This document shows, in pieces, positions 24,616-34,249 of a stretch of DNA of 64,000 nt. The number at the start of each line of letters is the position of its first letter. The first letter of the stretch is position 1. A program made the position numbers and the translations under genes. A model generated the notes under the pieces. It did not search any database and had not been told where the DNA came from. It was given only the letters and a program-made list of their open reading frames with translations. This DNA is from Marchantia polymorpha subsp. ruderalis (taxonomy: Eukaryota; Streptophyta; Marchantiopsida; Marchantiales; Marchantiaceae): NCBI GenBank assembly GCA_037833965.1, contig AP031353.1, positions 6,760,501 through 6,824,500 on the forward strand, given 5' to 3'.

Positions 24616-27430
24616 ATGGACGGGATGTACGGGGCCTCAAAGGGCCCTCGACGTTACTCTGGTGCAGTAAGCACCATCGAGCTTGATGATTTTATTCAGG
24701 AGTTCGACACGTGGTGTGATATGCAGTTTCTGCGTAACCCCACGTTGTTTACACCCTTCTTTGCATGGAAGGGGTTATTCCAGCATTTGGAGGGGCCTCC
24801 CATGGACGATTATCATGAGTTTGGGAGAGAGTATGCTGCAGAGATTGATGCATGGAGACGGCATTGGTCTCCGAACTACTCATCCATTACTCAGGGTGGT
24901 GTGGGTACCAGTGAAGCTGCGAGTATCGGCATCAGTGGAGGTGCGAGTAGTAGCATCAGCGAGGGTACCAGTGGAGCAGTTGGCGCAACTGGTACTAGTA
25001 CCAGCAGCGGTACTGTTAGCATTGCCGGTGGCAGCACGAGGGGAGATGCTAGTGGCGTACCTTCGTTTAGCCCCATTCCTGAGTTCTTCCAGAGATTGAG
25101 GAAGAATTATCAGGGGGTGAAAACAGAGAAGTTGAGGAGCCTCCATGAGTTTGAGCGGAAGACTGGTGAGAGTCTTCGTGAGGCATACACTCGTATGCGA
25201 CGGCTCATCTCAATTACTCACGGTGTGATTGAGGCACAGGCTGTCCAGTACTGGTATCGGATCCTGGACAGAGAGTTGCGGAGGAGAGTGCGTGATGCTA
25301 CTCTCATGAGCGACTCATCACCCACATTAGCCCATGTGTTTGCTCTTTCTGAGAAGATTGAGCTTAACATGGTGGAGGAGAGGGTGGTGACGTCTACATT
25401 TGCGAGGGACACGACCACTACTTCGCGTGTCCCACATAGCCCAGCACAGTCTCGCCCCATAAGTGGGAGTCGTGGAGGTCATACACGACATCCTTCAGGT
25501 CACAGAGAGCCTAGTGCGCGGCCACCACTGCCTTCATTTTCGGGCCAGCCACAGGGACCATCATGTTGGACATGCGGAGGTAGCCATATGAGGAAGGATT
25601 GTCCCCAGGAGCGAGAGGAACAAACTCCACAAGCTAGGCCACAGCCGGCACATGTGACCTGTGATCATTGTCATCAACCGGGTCACCCTCGAGAGCGTTG
25701 CTTTGACCTTCATCCTGATTTGAGATCTGGGGGTAGAGGTCGTGGAGGTGATGCTCCACGAGGCCGAGGTGGTCGAGGTGGCAGAGGCGGTAGAGGTGGT
25801 AGAGGTACTGGGGCCATTGAACGTACTGCAGCGAGTGCTACTTCCGCCACAGAGAGCGCTATGGCTGCTCGGATTGAGCAGTTGGAGCAGAGGCTTGCTG
25901 CTATGGCTGGTCTGGGGGCGAGCACTTCCACATCTTACGAGGGAGAGGATTTCTCCTATTTGGCCAGTGCAGCACAGGTTGAGGCATCAGTTGCAGTGAC
26001 CAGAGGTGGTGCTCGCACTTCAGAGCCGCGTGGTGCGACTGTGGAGTTGGACCTTCAGAGGGGTGAGGGTGGACGTCAGTCTAGACTTCCCCAGTCCTTT
26101 TTGTTGTCAGAGGTAGGTAGCAGTTCATCTATGAGACCTGCACCGCCTAGTGACACTAGAGTGAGAACTGAGGTTCTTACATCATCCGTTGTGAACGCGG
26201 ACGTGCCATCTAGTGCAGTGATGCGGATGGCCACTTCAATCTTGCGATCTCCATTGTTTTCAGCCACGGAGTTGATAGACTCTGGTATTGATTTGGCTCG
26301 AGTATTTTGGGTAGCAGCCACGTCGTGTGAGCATGGTAGAGTCGCTGCTACGAGTGCCGAGATACGTGAGGATACAGTTGCGGACCTATCCTCAACGTCT
26401 ACATTGTTCGAGGAGACGACTTGGCAGGCCGCAGCGGCGAGGATGGAATCCTTACCAGCTCGCCCAGCCATTGATCGCGAGAGTATTGTTCCTGGTGTAT
26501 GTATGGTGGACAACCGAAGTGGTCTATTTCGGTTAGTGAGTTCTACTGGACAGGTGTATGTCCCAGCCAGAGTTTTGTTGGATTCTGGTGCACAGCCCTT
26601 GATGTTGGGCAAGGCTGCATGCATTAGTTTGGGCTTTCGGAGGTCAGAGTTGGAACCTTGCCCATTCCAGATCCAGACATCCCTTGGTGGCGCCAGCAAC
26701 AGGTCTTACTTTATGACCAGGGAGAGCATAGCGGTGCAGTTGAGGCATGATCACTCTCATGATAGCTCGCAGTTTGGAGTTCGTGCTGTGGTTACATCAG
26801 CAGAGTCATATGATGTGCTTGTTGGTGGAGTGGTGTTATACCCGATGGGCTTTCGAATGGACTATTGGACGGAGACTGCCGCATATCGTCCTGGTTGGCA
26901 GTCCGGAGATGGACGTCTGAGCGAGCTGCCAGTGAGATTTATTTCTCGGGATCGACCTCTTAGATCTTCATCAGCGGTCTTGGCATCTGTTGCGGGTTTT
27001 AGCGGAGTGCTTACCTGGCCCGATGACTTGTTGGAGGGGAACATGTCTGCCGACGATACCTCACTCTACGAGGATGTGGAGGAGGTTGTGAGTTTCACAG
27101 CGGCGGTGACTTCACCCTTAGATGTTCCACTGTGGAGTTCGTGCCAGGCACTACAGTTGGAGGCTGATAGGTTGGTGAAAAAGGCTTGGAGTGAAGCCTC
27201 TTTACCAGCAGAGCCAGAGAGGGCTTCAGCTGATCGGCTAGTTGGTGGTTCTAGCGCATTGTCTCCATTGGTTACTACACCTATTGCATGGGAGTATTCC
27301 TCAGAGGGCGTTTGTTTGCTAGATCTTTTTGGTGGGATCAGCACCGGTTTGGCTGCGGTGTTGCAGTCAGGTATTCTCGTACGGAGATACTTGTATGTGG
27401 AGAAGGACGAGACTGCACGTCGAGTCTCTT
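24616..27430 (+). CDS. Gag-protease polyprotein of the methyltransferase element, running into the methyltransferase
   Basis: The frame is open from 24496; the first ATG is 24616. Gag: capsid-like region at 24660-25400 (FIQEFDTWCDMQFL, then after a Ser/Gly/Thr-rich spacer at 24890-25060 EFFQRLRKNYQGVKTEKL, SLHEFERKTGESL). Two nucleic-acid-binding knuckles: CWTCGGSHMRKDC (25564-25602, CX2CX3HX4C) and CDHCHQPGHPRERC (25660-25701, CX2CX4HX4C). An RGG box of about ten repeats (25735-25815). A coiled-coil-like MAARIEQLEQRLAAM (25861-25905). Protease: RVLLDSGAQPLML with catalytic Asp at 26581, and DVLVGGVVLYPMGF near 26815-26856. A linker of about 230 aa leads straight into methyltransferase motif I at 27310 in the same frame, so the enzyme was made as part of this polyprotein. 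The frame breaks near 27427. Confidence 0.88.
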
Positions 27431-28262
27431 CATGTTGCACAGTTGATGCGGCGTTTTCCTTCGTTGTTGCCGCGATCAGCTGTCCGAGGATTCCAGAAGG
27501 CGTTGCCTTCAGACATTTCGTTGCTGGGGGCGCCAGACCTTGACCGCGTTGGCCATATTGATATGATGATTGCGGGCTGGCCATGTCAGGGACACACACG
27601 CGCTGGACATGGGACACGGTTGCATGATCCCAGATCTCGGATGTTTTGGGAGATGATGCGAGTGTTACGTCATCTCCAAGTGCAGCAGACACGAACTCCA
27701 ACATACATTCTGGAGAACGTACCATTGTTGGGTGACACTCGGGCCTAGTTGATGGCGAGTGTCCATCAAGTCCGAGCATGGATTGGATCAGCAGTACTGT
27801 TGGATGCTGCGAGGGTTGGATCACGAGCGCATCGTGCACGTTTGTGGTGGACCAACCTTTTGCCACGTGAGATATTGCGTCATGCCTATGATTCGGTGAA
27901 GCGTGATACTACACTCACCGTTGACAGTATCTTGGATGTTTCCCGGCACTCTCAAGTAGTGAGAGTTGCTAACAGGTCACATATGGCGTTGGTGAACCGC
28001 GTAGGTCAGCCTCGGATGGCTTTACCTACATTTGTCAGTTATCCGGCATCACATGCATATCGTGATGGGGGACCTGGACTACTATGGAACAGTACCCTAC
28101 ATCAGTTGGTGGAGCCCAACGCTGATGAGAGAGAGCGTGCGATGGGGTTTCTTACTGGTGTGACCGCAGCTTCTTCAGTTTCAGAGGCGTCGCGTCGTCA
28201 GGTTTTGGGTCAGGCTATGAACTGCTTGACGTGGATTGTGAGCTTGGGTTTGGCCGAGCAGC
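27310..28262 (+). pseudogene. C5-cytosine DNA methyltransferase domain, DNMT3-like, retrotransposon-borne
   Basis: Motifs in classical order: I (SAM binding) LLDLFGGISTG at 27316; an acidic YVEKDETARR block; IV AGWPCQGHTRAGHG with the catalytic Cys codon at 27584-27586; SRMFWEMMRVLRHL; VI ILENV at 27707-27721; VIII SRAHRARLWWTNL at about 27823-27861; a short target-recognition segment; the ERERAMGFLTGVT block; X RRQVLGQAMNCLTWI near 28195-28240. The unpermuted order excludes DRM, which starts at motif VI. AHRAR-x-WW-x-NL and ER-x-x-GF resemble DNMT3, though PCQ is more like DNMT1 or bacterial enzymes. Two lesions: a frameshift near 27427 between motif I and IV, and an in-frame TAG at 27746-27748 between VI and VIII. 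All catalytic residues remain. No PWWP or ADD reader is fused directly. It would transfer methyl groups from SAM to cytosine, perhaps on the element's own or target chromatin. Confidence 0.9.
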
Positions 28263-28495
28263 GCCGTTTGCGCGCAGATTTGGTGGTTGTAACACCACTT
28301 ATTAGCTCATTGCCTACCGGGACGGTAGTGGCAATGGCTGGGGGCGACAGGCGAGATATTCGTCATCCTTGGAGTTTATGGGACGTGACGAAAGGACTTG
28401 CCAGAGTTGCAGCCCATGCAGTTGGAGAGGATTCTCACGTGGAGGTGGCTACGAAGGAGGGTACAGAGAACCCTTCTTTGTAGTGTGTAGCGTAG

Positions 28496-29302
28496 CAACC
28501 ATTGACAGTGTCGCCTCCCTCTAGTGTGCCTATGAAGGAGGAATGGGAGCCATTGATTGGTTCCCAGATCACAGGAGGAGAGAGGCGACGATTGACACAA
28601 TTCCTACGAGACTATAGGAGTTGTTTTGCTTTCAGTATGAAGGAGTTGGGTGCGTTGATTGGACCCGGTATACGGATAGAATTGGCTAGTGATACGCCAA
28701 TCTTCCGTCGTCCTTATCGATACAGTGAGATGGAGAGAGATTTGATTCGGAGTAGGACGTTGGACCTACTGGAGGCTGGACTAGTGGAGTTATCGCATGG
28801 TGAGTATGCGTCAGCCACTGTCATGCCGGTGAAGAAGGATGTACATGGCAATTACACGGATAGGCGCATGTGTGGAGACTACCGTCCTATCAATCGGCAG
28901 ACGAAGTCCGATAAGTATGCCATGCCTACACCTGAGGAGATCTTCGATGTGGTGGGACATGCGAGGATTTTTAGTACTTTGGATCTTCGGGCAGGATACC
29001 ATCAGTTGCCAATTCGGGAGGAGGACAAAACCAAGACAGCGTTTTGGGGCGTCAACTCCCACGGCAAGGATTGTTTGTATCAGTGGCGATTCTTACCCTT
29101 TGGGTTGAAGAATGCACCTGCCGAGTTTCAGAGAGTTATGGACAGAATCCTGGCGGGGCTGGATTTTGTTAGATGTTACATTGATGATATCTTGGTGTTT
29201 AGTGACACTGTGGAGCAACACCAGATACACTTGCAGATTGTGTTTGAGCGATTGAGGGCTCATGGTTTGAGGTTACATCCTGGGAAGTGTAAGTTCTTCT
29301 AG
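28496..29302 (+). CDS. Reverse transcriptase N-terminal part of the methyltransferase element
   Basis: It is in the same frame as the methyltransferase but behind TAGs at 28481-28483 and 28493-28495. The RT palm is well preserved: GIRIELASDTPIFRRPYRYS, VMPVKKDVHGNYTDRRMCGD, YRPINRQTKSDKYAMPTPEE, STLDLRAGYHQLPI, FLPFGLKNAPAEFQRVMD and catalytic YIDDILVFS (YIDD codons 29177-29188). It ends at TAG 29300-29302. The two clustered stops at 28481/28493 may mark a natural gag-pol boundary. The one at 29300 lies inside RT and must be a lesion. Confidence 0.93.
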   Translation, partial: QPLTVSPPSSVPMKEEWEPLIGSQITGGERRRLTQFLRDYRSCFAFSMKELGALIGPGIRIELASDTPIFRRPYRYSEMERDLIRSRTLDLLEAGLVELSHGEYASATVMPVKKDVHGNYTDRRMCGDYRPINRQTKSDKYAMPTPEEIFDVVGHARIFSTLDLRAGYHQLPIREEDKTKTAFWGVNSHGKDCLYQWRFLPFGLKNAPAEFQRVMDRILAGLDFVRCYIDDILVFSDTVEQHQIHLQIVFERLRAHGLRLHPGKCKFF

Positions 29303-30743
29303 GAGAAGGTTGAGTACTTGGGTCATGTGATATACCCAGGTGGTTTAGGAGTTCAGCAAGCAAAGGTGGAGGCTATTGCATGCATCCCTCGTCCCACGGA
29401 TGTGAGTAGAGTTCGTGCATTTATGGGTTTAGCGAACTACTACCGGAGGTATGTGAAGGGGTTCAGTGCTATAGCCAAGCCTTTGAACCAGTTGCTGAAG
29501 TCAGATCAGGAGTGGCAATGGGGAGATGAGCATGAGAGAGCTTTTGTTGAGCTCAAGGCCAGGTTGGTGGCCGCTCCCATCTTGAGAAGACCTATCAGAA
29601 GTCGTCCATACCAATTGCACACTGATTGGAGTATGTTGGGACTTGGAGCGGTGTTGACGCAGCGTGATGATGAGGGCAAGGAGTTTGTGGTTACGTACGC
29701 TAGTCGTTCGAACAATGCAGCGGAGTCGCGGTATAGTTCGTACGAGGGAGAGTGCTTGGCAGCGGTGTGGGTTGTGGCGCACTTCATGTGTTACTTGTTT
29801 GGTACGCAGTTCACCCTTGTTACTGATCATCAACCGCTCAAGTGGTTGATGGAGTCCGACAAGCTTACAGGGAAGCTTGCACGGTGGGCTCTCATCTTAC
29901 AGGAGTACGACTTTCAGGTGGTGCATAGACCTGGAGTTGCGAACCTAGATGCCGATGGTTTGAGTCGAAACCCATGCACTAGCCAGGAGGATGACACTGG
30001 AGCTAGATGGCATGGTGAGGTTGACGAGGAGATGGTGCCTGGTTGGCATGCATCTGCCTTCATGTGTTGGTTACGTGGGAACTCCAGCAGAGAGGATCAT
30101 CTGACATCTTACTCTAGTCAGAGAGTAGATGGTCGATCTCCAGATCTTGAGGTTGAGGATGGTGGTGTGGATCAGCGTGATGTACATGATGATGCATTGG
30201 TGTTGGAGTTCCTACGGACCAGCATGGTGCCAGGCACAGTGGGTGCCAAGGAGCGAGATCGTGTTCTCCAACGGGCCAAGAGGTACCGATTGGAGGGATC
30301 ACATGTTCTCCGAGTATGGGAGGACGGTAGGGTACGAGTAGTACCACATCCAGCCCAGAGAGCACGCATTGTGAGGCATGCTCATGAGGAGTTGGGACAT
30401 TTTGGAGTGAAGCGTACATACAGCTTACTCCTTGGTCAGTATTGGTGGCGTGGTATGCATACTCAGGTACAGCAGTTGGTATCACGTTGCATGGTTTGTG
30501 ATCGAGTGAGGGCATCATTCAATGCCCCGACACCAGTATTACATCCATTACCCATCATGGGGTTGGGTTACCGTTGGAGTTTGGACTTTGCTGGACCACT
30601 ACCTTTGACTGTACGACATCATCGGTATGTGTTGGTGATGGTGGAGCATTTCTCCAAGTGGATTGAGTTGGTGGCATTACCTGACAAGGCAAGTGAGGGA
30701 GTAGCGTATGCTTTTCTTGACAGAGTGCTTAGTCACTATGGTG
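29303..30743 (+). CDS. RT thumb, RNase H and integrase N-terminal half of the methyltransferase element
   Basis: The frame continues after the 29300 stop: VEYLGHVIYPGGLGV, FMGLANYYRRYVKGFSAIA, then RNase H with TDWSMLGLGAVLTQ, YEGECLAAVWVVAHF, LVTDHQPLKWL and the HRPGVANLDADGLSR terminus (to about 29970). A spacer follows, then an integrase HHCC zinc domain (HEELGHFGVKRTYSLL, CMVCDRV) at about 30385-30510. The core begins with WSLDFAGPLPL, carrying the first catalytic Asp, near 30575. The frame is destroyed at 30744 by the fold-back insertion. Confidence 0.92.
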
Positions 30744-30808
30744 ACTCACTCTGTGTGATCGGTCAACACCTCAGCTGGTGGTGCACCAGCTGAGGTGTTG
30801 ACCGATCA
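30744..30808 (+). repeat. 40-bp fold-back insertion forming a perfect 25-bp hairpin
   Basis: Positions 30756-30780 are the exact reverse complement of 30784-30808, with loop GTG. The right arm is ordinary integrase coding sequence. The left arm sits in an extra 40 bp (30744-30783) that has no place in the protein and shifts the frame by one, exactly the change seen between the frames on either side (29318-30743 and 30784 onward). This is what strand-switching by a polymerase onto its own nascent strand produces. Confidence 0.85.
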
Positions 30809-31664
30809 GGGAACGGAGTTTCAGGGTGAGTTTCAGGTCTTGTGCGACAAGGCACTGATTGATCATCGGACCACGTCGCGAGATCATCCAGAGGCGGATG
30901 GTTTAGCAGAACGTGTTGTACAGACGGTGAAGAGGGCGTTGCGCAAGTATGGCATGCAGAAAGGTCATCTTGGGGACTAGGATATCCAGTTACCGTGATT
31001 GGCCATGGGATATCGGTTCAGTCGGCAGGCATCCTTGGCTTCCTTCTCACCATATTTTCTATTGTACGGCCGAGATCCAGACTTGCCAACATCGATTCGT
31101 CGTGAGTCTAGCGAGGTGGTGAACCTTGATGACCCGAATATGTGGGTGAGAGTATGTTCTCAACGTGCAGAGCTCTTTCGGAGAGTTATGCCTGCAGCGT
31201 TTGAGAATCTTGCGATTGCTCAACATAGACATACGTTGCGGTATGCAACCATTCGGGGAGGAGGTTATCGACCATCAATTCGTAGATTCCATGTGGGAGA
31301 CTACGTCTATCTACAGCAGACTGCACCGACGACATTGGATGTGACGGGGGGACGCACAATCTTGCGGATGCAGGAGGTGTTATCTTCTGGAGTTCTCCTG
31401 TTGGAGGGTCGTGACGGCGTTGTTTGGAAGGATCATGTGCGCAATTGTGCGCCATGCCACCTCCCAAACGTAGATGGCACTATGGACCCAAGCTTAGCGA
31501 TAGTACGTGCTGGCTTGAGGTGCATGCTGTGTGGGTCAGCTGGTCAGGCGGCCCGTATGTTGATGTGTGATAGGTGTTCTAGGGGATGGCACATGTTGTG
31601 CCTGACTCCGCCTATCTATGTTATTACGACTGGACGATGGGTTTGTCCTCGATGTACTTCATAG
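30784..31664 (+). CDS. Integrase C-terminal half with terminal PHD finger
   Basis: The core resumes with VLTDQGTEFQGEF (second Asp) and DHPEADGLAERVVQTVK (Glu). TAG at 30978 and TGA at 30996 follow in the same frame, each at a position where integrases have Trp. From 30999: FSPYFLLYGRDPDLP, then a GPY/F-like module (RFHVGDYVYLQQ, LSSGVLLLEGRDGVVWKDHV). The last 50 aa (31512-31661) are a PHD finger: Cys pairs CMLC and CDRC, HMLC, and CPRC, spacing CX2C-X11-CX2C-X4-HX2C-X14-CX2C, with the usual Trp two residues before the seventh ligand. PHD fingers bind histone H3 tails. Here it replaces the chromodomain of chromovirus integrases and could steer integration. The stop is TAG at 31662. Confidence 0.88.
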
Positions 31665-31833
31665 GGGTAGATGACTTGATCTTCACATGTTATGAATTGC
31701 AGATAGGCGACTAACGATGGGGCGACATAGCACCCGGCCTACTGGTTCGCGCACCCACGAAGGTGTATAGCATGTAGTTGTAGATAGGGCTACCTGGGAG
31801 TCAGAGGGACCTGACCGCCAGCTAGGGGTGCGA

Positions 31834-31951
31834 GTTGTGACATTTGAGTGTGTACTCTCTCGCGCCTTATATGTGTGTATGTGTGTGCGTATGTGTATGT
31901 GAGTAGCATGTCAGCGATGTAGAGTGTATGGCGATATGTATTCGCACGACA
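31834..31951 (+). repeat. 118-bp tail repeat, copy 1 (internal)
   Basis: Identical by eye to 32246-32363. It lies directly before the right 292-bp repeat with only GC (31952-31953) between them. It is TG-rich (ATGTGTGTATGTGTGTGCG). The upstream GCTAGGGGTGCGAG is a weak polypurine tract. Confidence 0.9.
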
Positions 31952-31953
31952 GC

Positions 31954-32245
31954 TGTCATGTAGTTACGAGTCGACCCACGCAGTTTAGTCACTTACTATC
32001 TTTAGAGGTGAAGTTAGGGTTCGGTCACGAGGGGTATAGAGTCGGGGACGGCTCGAAGAACGTTAGTTCTTCGAGTCGAGCCTGGAAGCGTTGGGAGCGT
32101 AGAGTGACTTTCCCCTTTGCGTCGACCTGGATTCTCCGAGTGTGGAGTGGGTTGGGCTTGACTCATGTGTGTGACGGTGACGGTTTGTTGCTAGTAGGGT
32201 AATTGACCGACGGGAATTCCAGTGGGGAATCTTCCGTTTATTTCA
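31954..32245 (+). repeat. Right 292-bp terminal repeat of the methyltransferase element
   Basis: The same block as 20525-20816 with two transitions (G/A and T/C) as the only differences. It is followed without a gap by the second 118-bp tail, so 31954-32363 (410 bp, TGTCATG...CACGACA) is the best candidate for the full LTR. Confidence 0.9.
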
Positions 32246-32363
32246 GTTGTGACATTTGAGTGTGTACTCTCTCGCGCCTTATATGTGTGTATGTGTGTGC
32301 GTATGTGTATGTGAGTAGCATGTCAGCGATGTAGAGTGTATGGCGATATGTATTCGCACGACA
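32246..32363 (+). repeat. 118-bp tail repeat, copy 2 (element terminus)
   Basis: It ends CACGACA, the inverted counterpart of the left terminus TGTCATG. The interrupted chromovirus RT resumes in the next base with the AGAT duplication. By position it is probably U5. Confidence 0.85.
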
Positions 32364-33090
32364 AGATAGATGCCATTGAGAAATCGATAGCACCTGAGTA
32401 TCAAACTTAATTGAAGAGTTTTCTAGGGCTCACTGGATTCTATCGTAGATTTGTGAAAGGTTTTGCTCGCCTAGCTCATGCCTTGACTTCCATGTTATGA
32501 AAAGGTCAAAAATGGAGATGGGGAACATCTGAAGAGTTAGCTTTTCAAGCATTGAAAGATGCTTTGTTACACGCACCTATTCTCAAGTGGTATAATTCTA
32601 ACCGTTCTATCAAGTTGGCTACTGACGCATCAAGTACAACAGTACGTGGCATATTTCAACAAGAATGAGAGTATGGATGGCAACCAGTTGCTTTCTATTC
32701 TCGAAAGTTGGTGGCGGCTGAACAAAATTATCACACGACAGAACGGGAGGAGTTAGCCATTGTGTTGGCAACCAAACATTGGAAGCATTACTTGGGTGAT
32801 AGGGAGTTTTTGGTGGAGACCGATCATACACCCTTGGTTTATTTGAAGACTCAGAAGGATCTGTCCAAACTACAAATTTGATGGGCAGAGTGGCGTCAAC
32901 GATTCAACATGAAGATTGTGTACGTGGAGGGAAAGAAGCAACTTGCAGATGCTCTCACACGCATGCCTTGTTTGAATCATGTTGCAGAAGTGAAAATTCA
33001 GGCTGTTTGGTGGAGCAAGATGACACAAGCCACAAATGAGGATGAAGAGATCACTCGGGCACTACAAACTGGAAAGGCAGAGAAATCTTG
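32364..33090 (+). pseudogene. Chromovirus RT end and RNase H (right half of split pol)
   Basis: It continues the RT cut at 20524: FLGLTGFYRRFVKGFARLAH, FQALKDALLHAPIL, then RNase H words IKLATDAS, FYSRKLVAAEQNYHTTEREELAIV, KHYLGDREFLVETDHTPLVYL, RFNMKIVYVEGKKQLADALTR. Several stops interrupt it (for example TAA at 32408, TGA at 32497 and 32880). Confidence 0.85.
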
Positions 33091-33104
33091 AGGTTCGGCG
33101 TTTT

Positions 33105-34240
33105 ACAATCAGCGAATATGGATTCCACAAGATTATGATTTGCGCACAATGATTTTGGCAGAAAGTCATGACACAGCCATTGCAGTTCATGTGGGAGTGG
33201 AGAAAACCTTAGAGAGTATACAACGAGTGTACTATTGGCCCAAAATACGTGAGGATGTGGAGTTTTATGTTCGAAGTTGTGTTGCTTGTCAACAAAACAA
33301 GGCAAGTAATAAAAAACCAGCGGGTTTATTACAGCCTCTTCCTATTCCCAAATAGCGGTGGGAACATGTCACCATGGATCTTGTATGTGAGTTACCAAAG
33401 ACTTCGTTAGAGCATAATTCAGTGGTGGTTTTTGTGGACAAATTGAGCAAGATGATTCACATCAGGCCAACCACAAAAACAGTAACAGCTCCACAACTAG
33501 CTCAATTGTATCTAGCTGCAGATTTTGTGAATCATGGCTTCAGCAAAGTGTTAATCACGGATAGAAGTACTCACTTCACTAGTTTATTTTGGAAAACTTT
33601 GTTTAGGTTTTTCAAAACAAAACTAGCAATGTCAACGGCCTATCCCCCTCAAACTGATGGACAAAGGGAGAGGGATGAACCATAGAGTATATGTCACGAG
33701 CATTAACATTAGAAGAGCAAGAAGAGTGGGACAACCTTTTGCCACTTGTGGAATTTGCATATAACAATTCTGTTAAGCATCCACAAAAGGTCTACTTTTT
33801 TCTTATGTATGGAGTTCATCCTATAACTCCTTCAAGTTTGATGAGACTTTCCAAAGGAGAGGAGTTTTTGACCAAAGTTGCAGCAGTCAATGAGTTCGTG
33901 GAGCATATTCACCGAGGACTACATCAGGCCAAGGAGAAGTTGGTGATAGCTCAAAATCGGCAAAAGCAGCATGCCGATGCTCATAGTAGAGAAGTGATCT
34001 TTAAGATTGGAGATCACGTTTGGTTATCTACAACGAATTTGTCTCTTGTAGGAACACCAAAGTTGAACCCTAGGTTCATTGGTCCATTTTTGGTTTTGAA
34101 GCGTGTTGGTGAAGTGTCATACAAGTTGGAACTTCCGTCACATATGAAAATACACCCAATATTTCATGTGTCACGATTGCGAAAACATGTACCACGACCA
34201 AAACAATTCACCCATCAACCAGCACCACATCCTCTTCCAA
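33105..34240 (+). pseudogene. Chromovirus integrase remnant
   Basis: Zinc domain AIAVHVGVEKTLESIQRVYYW with CVACQQNK. Core MDLVCELPKTSLEHNSVVVF, LITDRSTHFTSLFW (second Asp retained) and STAYPPQTDGQRERDEP, where the catalytic Glu region is damaged and the frame stops at 33685. From 33691: LPLVEFAYNNSVKHP, HVWLSTTNLSL, LNPRFIGPFLVLKRVG and HPIFHVSRLRKHVP, the GPY/F module. Stops at 33353 and 33683 and frame changes make it inactive. Confidence 0.88.
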
Positions 34241-34249
34241 CCTTGATAG

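Larger units (their letters stand above)
20525..32363 (+). mobile_element. Ty3/gypsy retrotransposon encoding a DNA methyltransferase and a PHD finger
   Basis: An 11.8-kb insertion inside the RT of the chromovirus, bounded by AGAT duplications and inverted TGTCATG/CACGACA termini. Order: terminal repeat (292 bp), 3.7-kb leader, gag, zinc knuckles, RGG box, protease, C5-DNA methyltransferase, RT, RNase H, integrase, PHD finger, then a compound 3' end. The RT-RNase H-integrase order makes it Ty3/gypsy. Its composition is GC-richer and codon use more even than in the host chromovirus. Breaks: frameshift near 27427; in-frame stops at 27746, 28481, 28493, 29300, 30978 and 30996; a 40-bp fold-back insertion at 30744. 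Retrotransposons carrying methyltransferases have been reported in a charophyte alga and dinoflagellates (prior knowledge, not checked here). The methyltransferase plus PHD layout is what makes this one notable. Confidence 0.92.

Noticed and set aside
27310-28262. Methyltransferase as a DRM-type enzyme
   Set aside because: DRM proteins have a permuted motif order starting at VI; here motif I comes first.
28481-28495. Two clustered TAGs as proof of pseudogenisation
   Set aside because: They lie at the natural junction between methyltransferase and RT and may be a programmed gag-pol boundary, so they are not counted as certain lesions.
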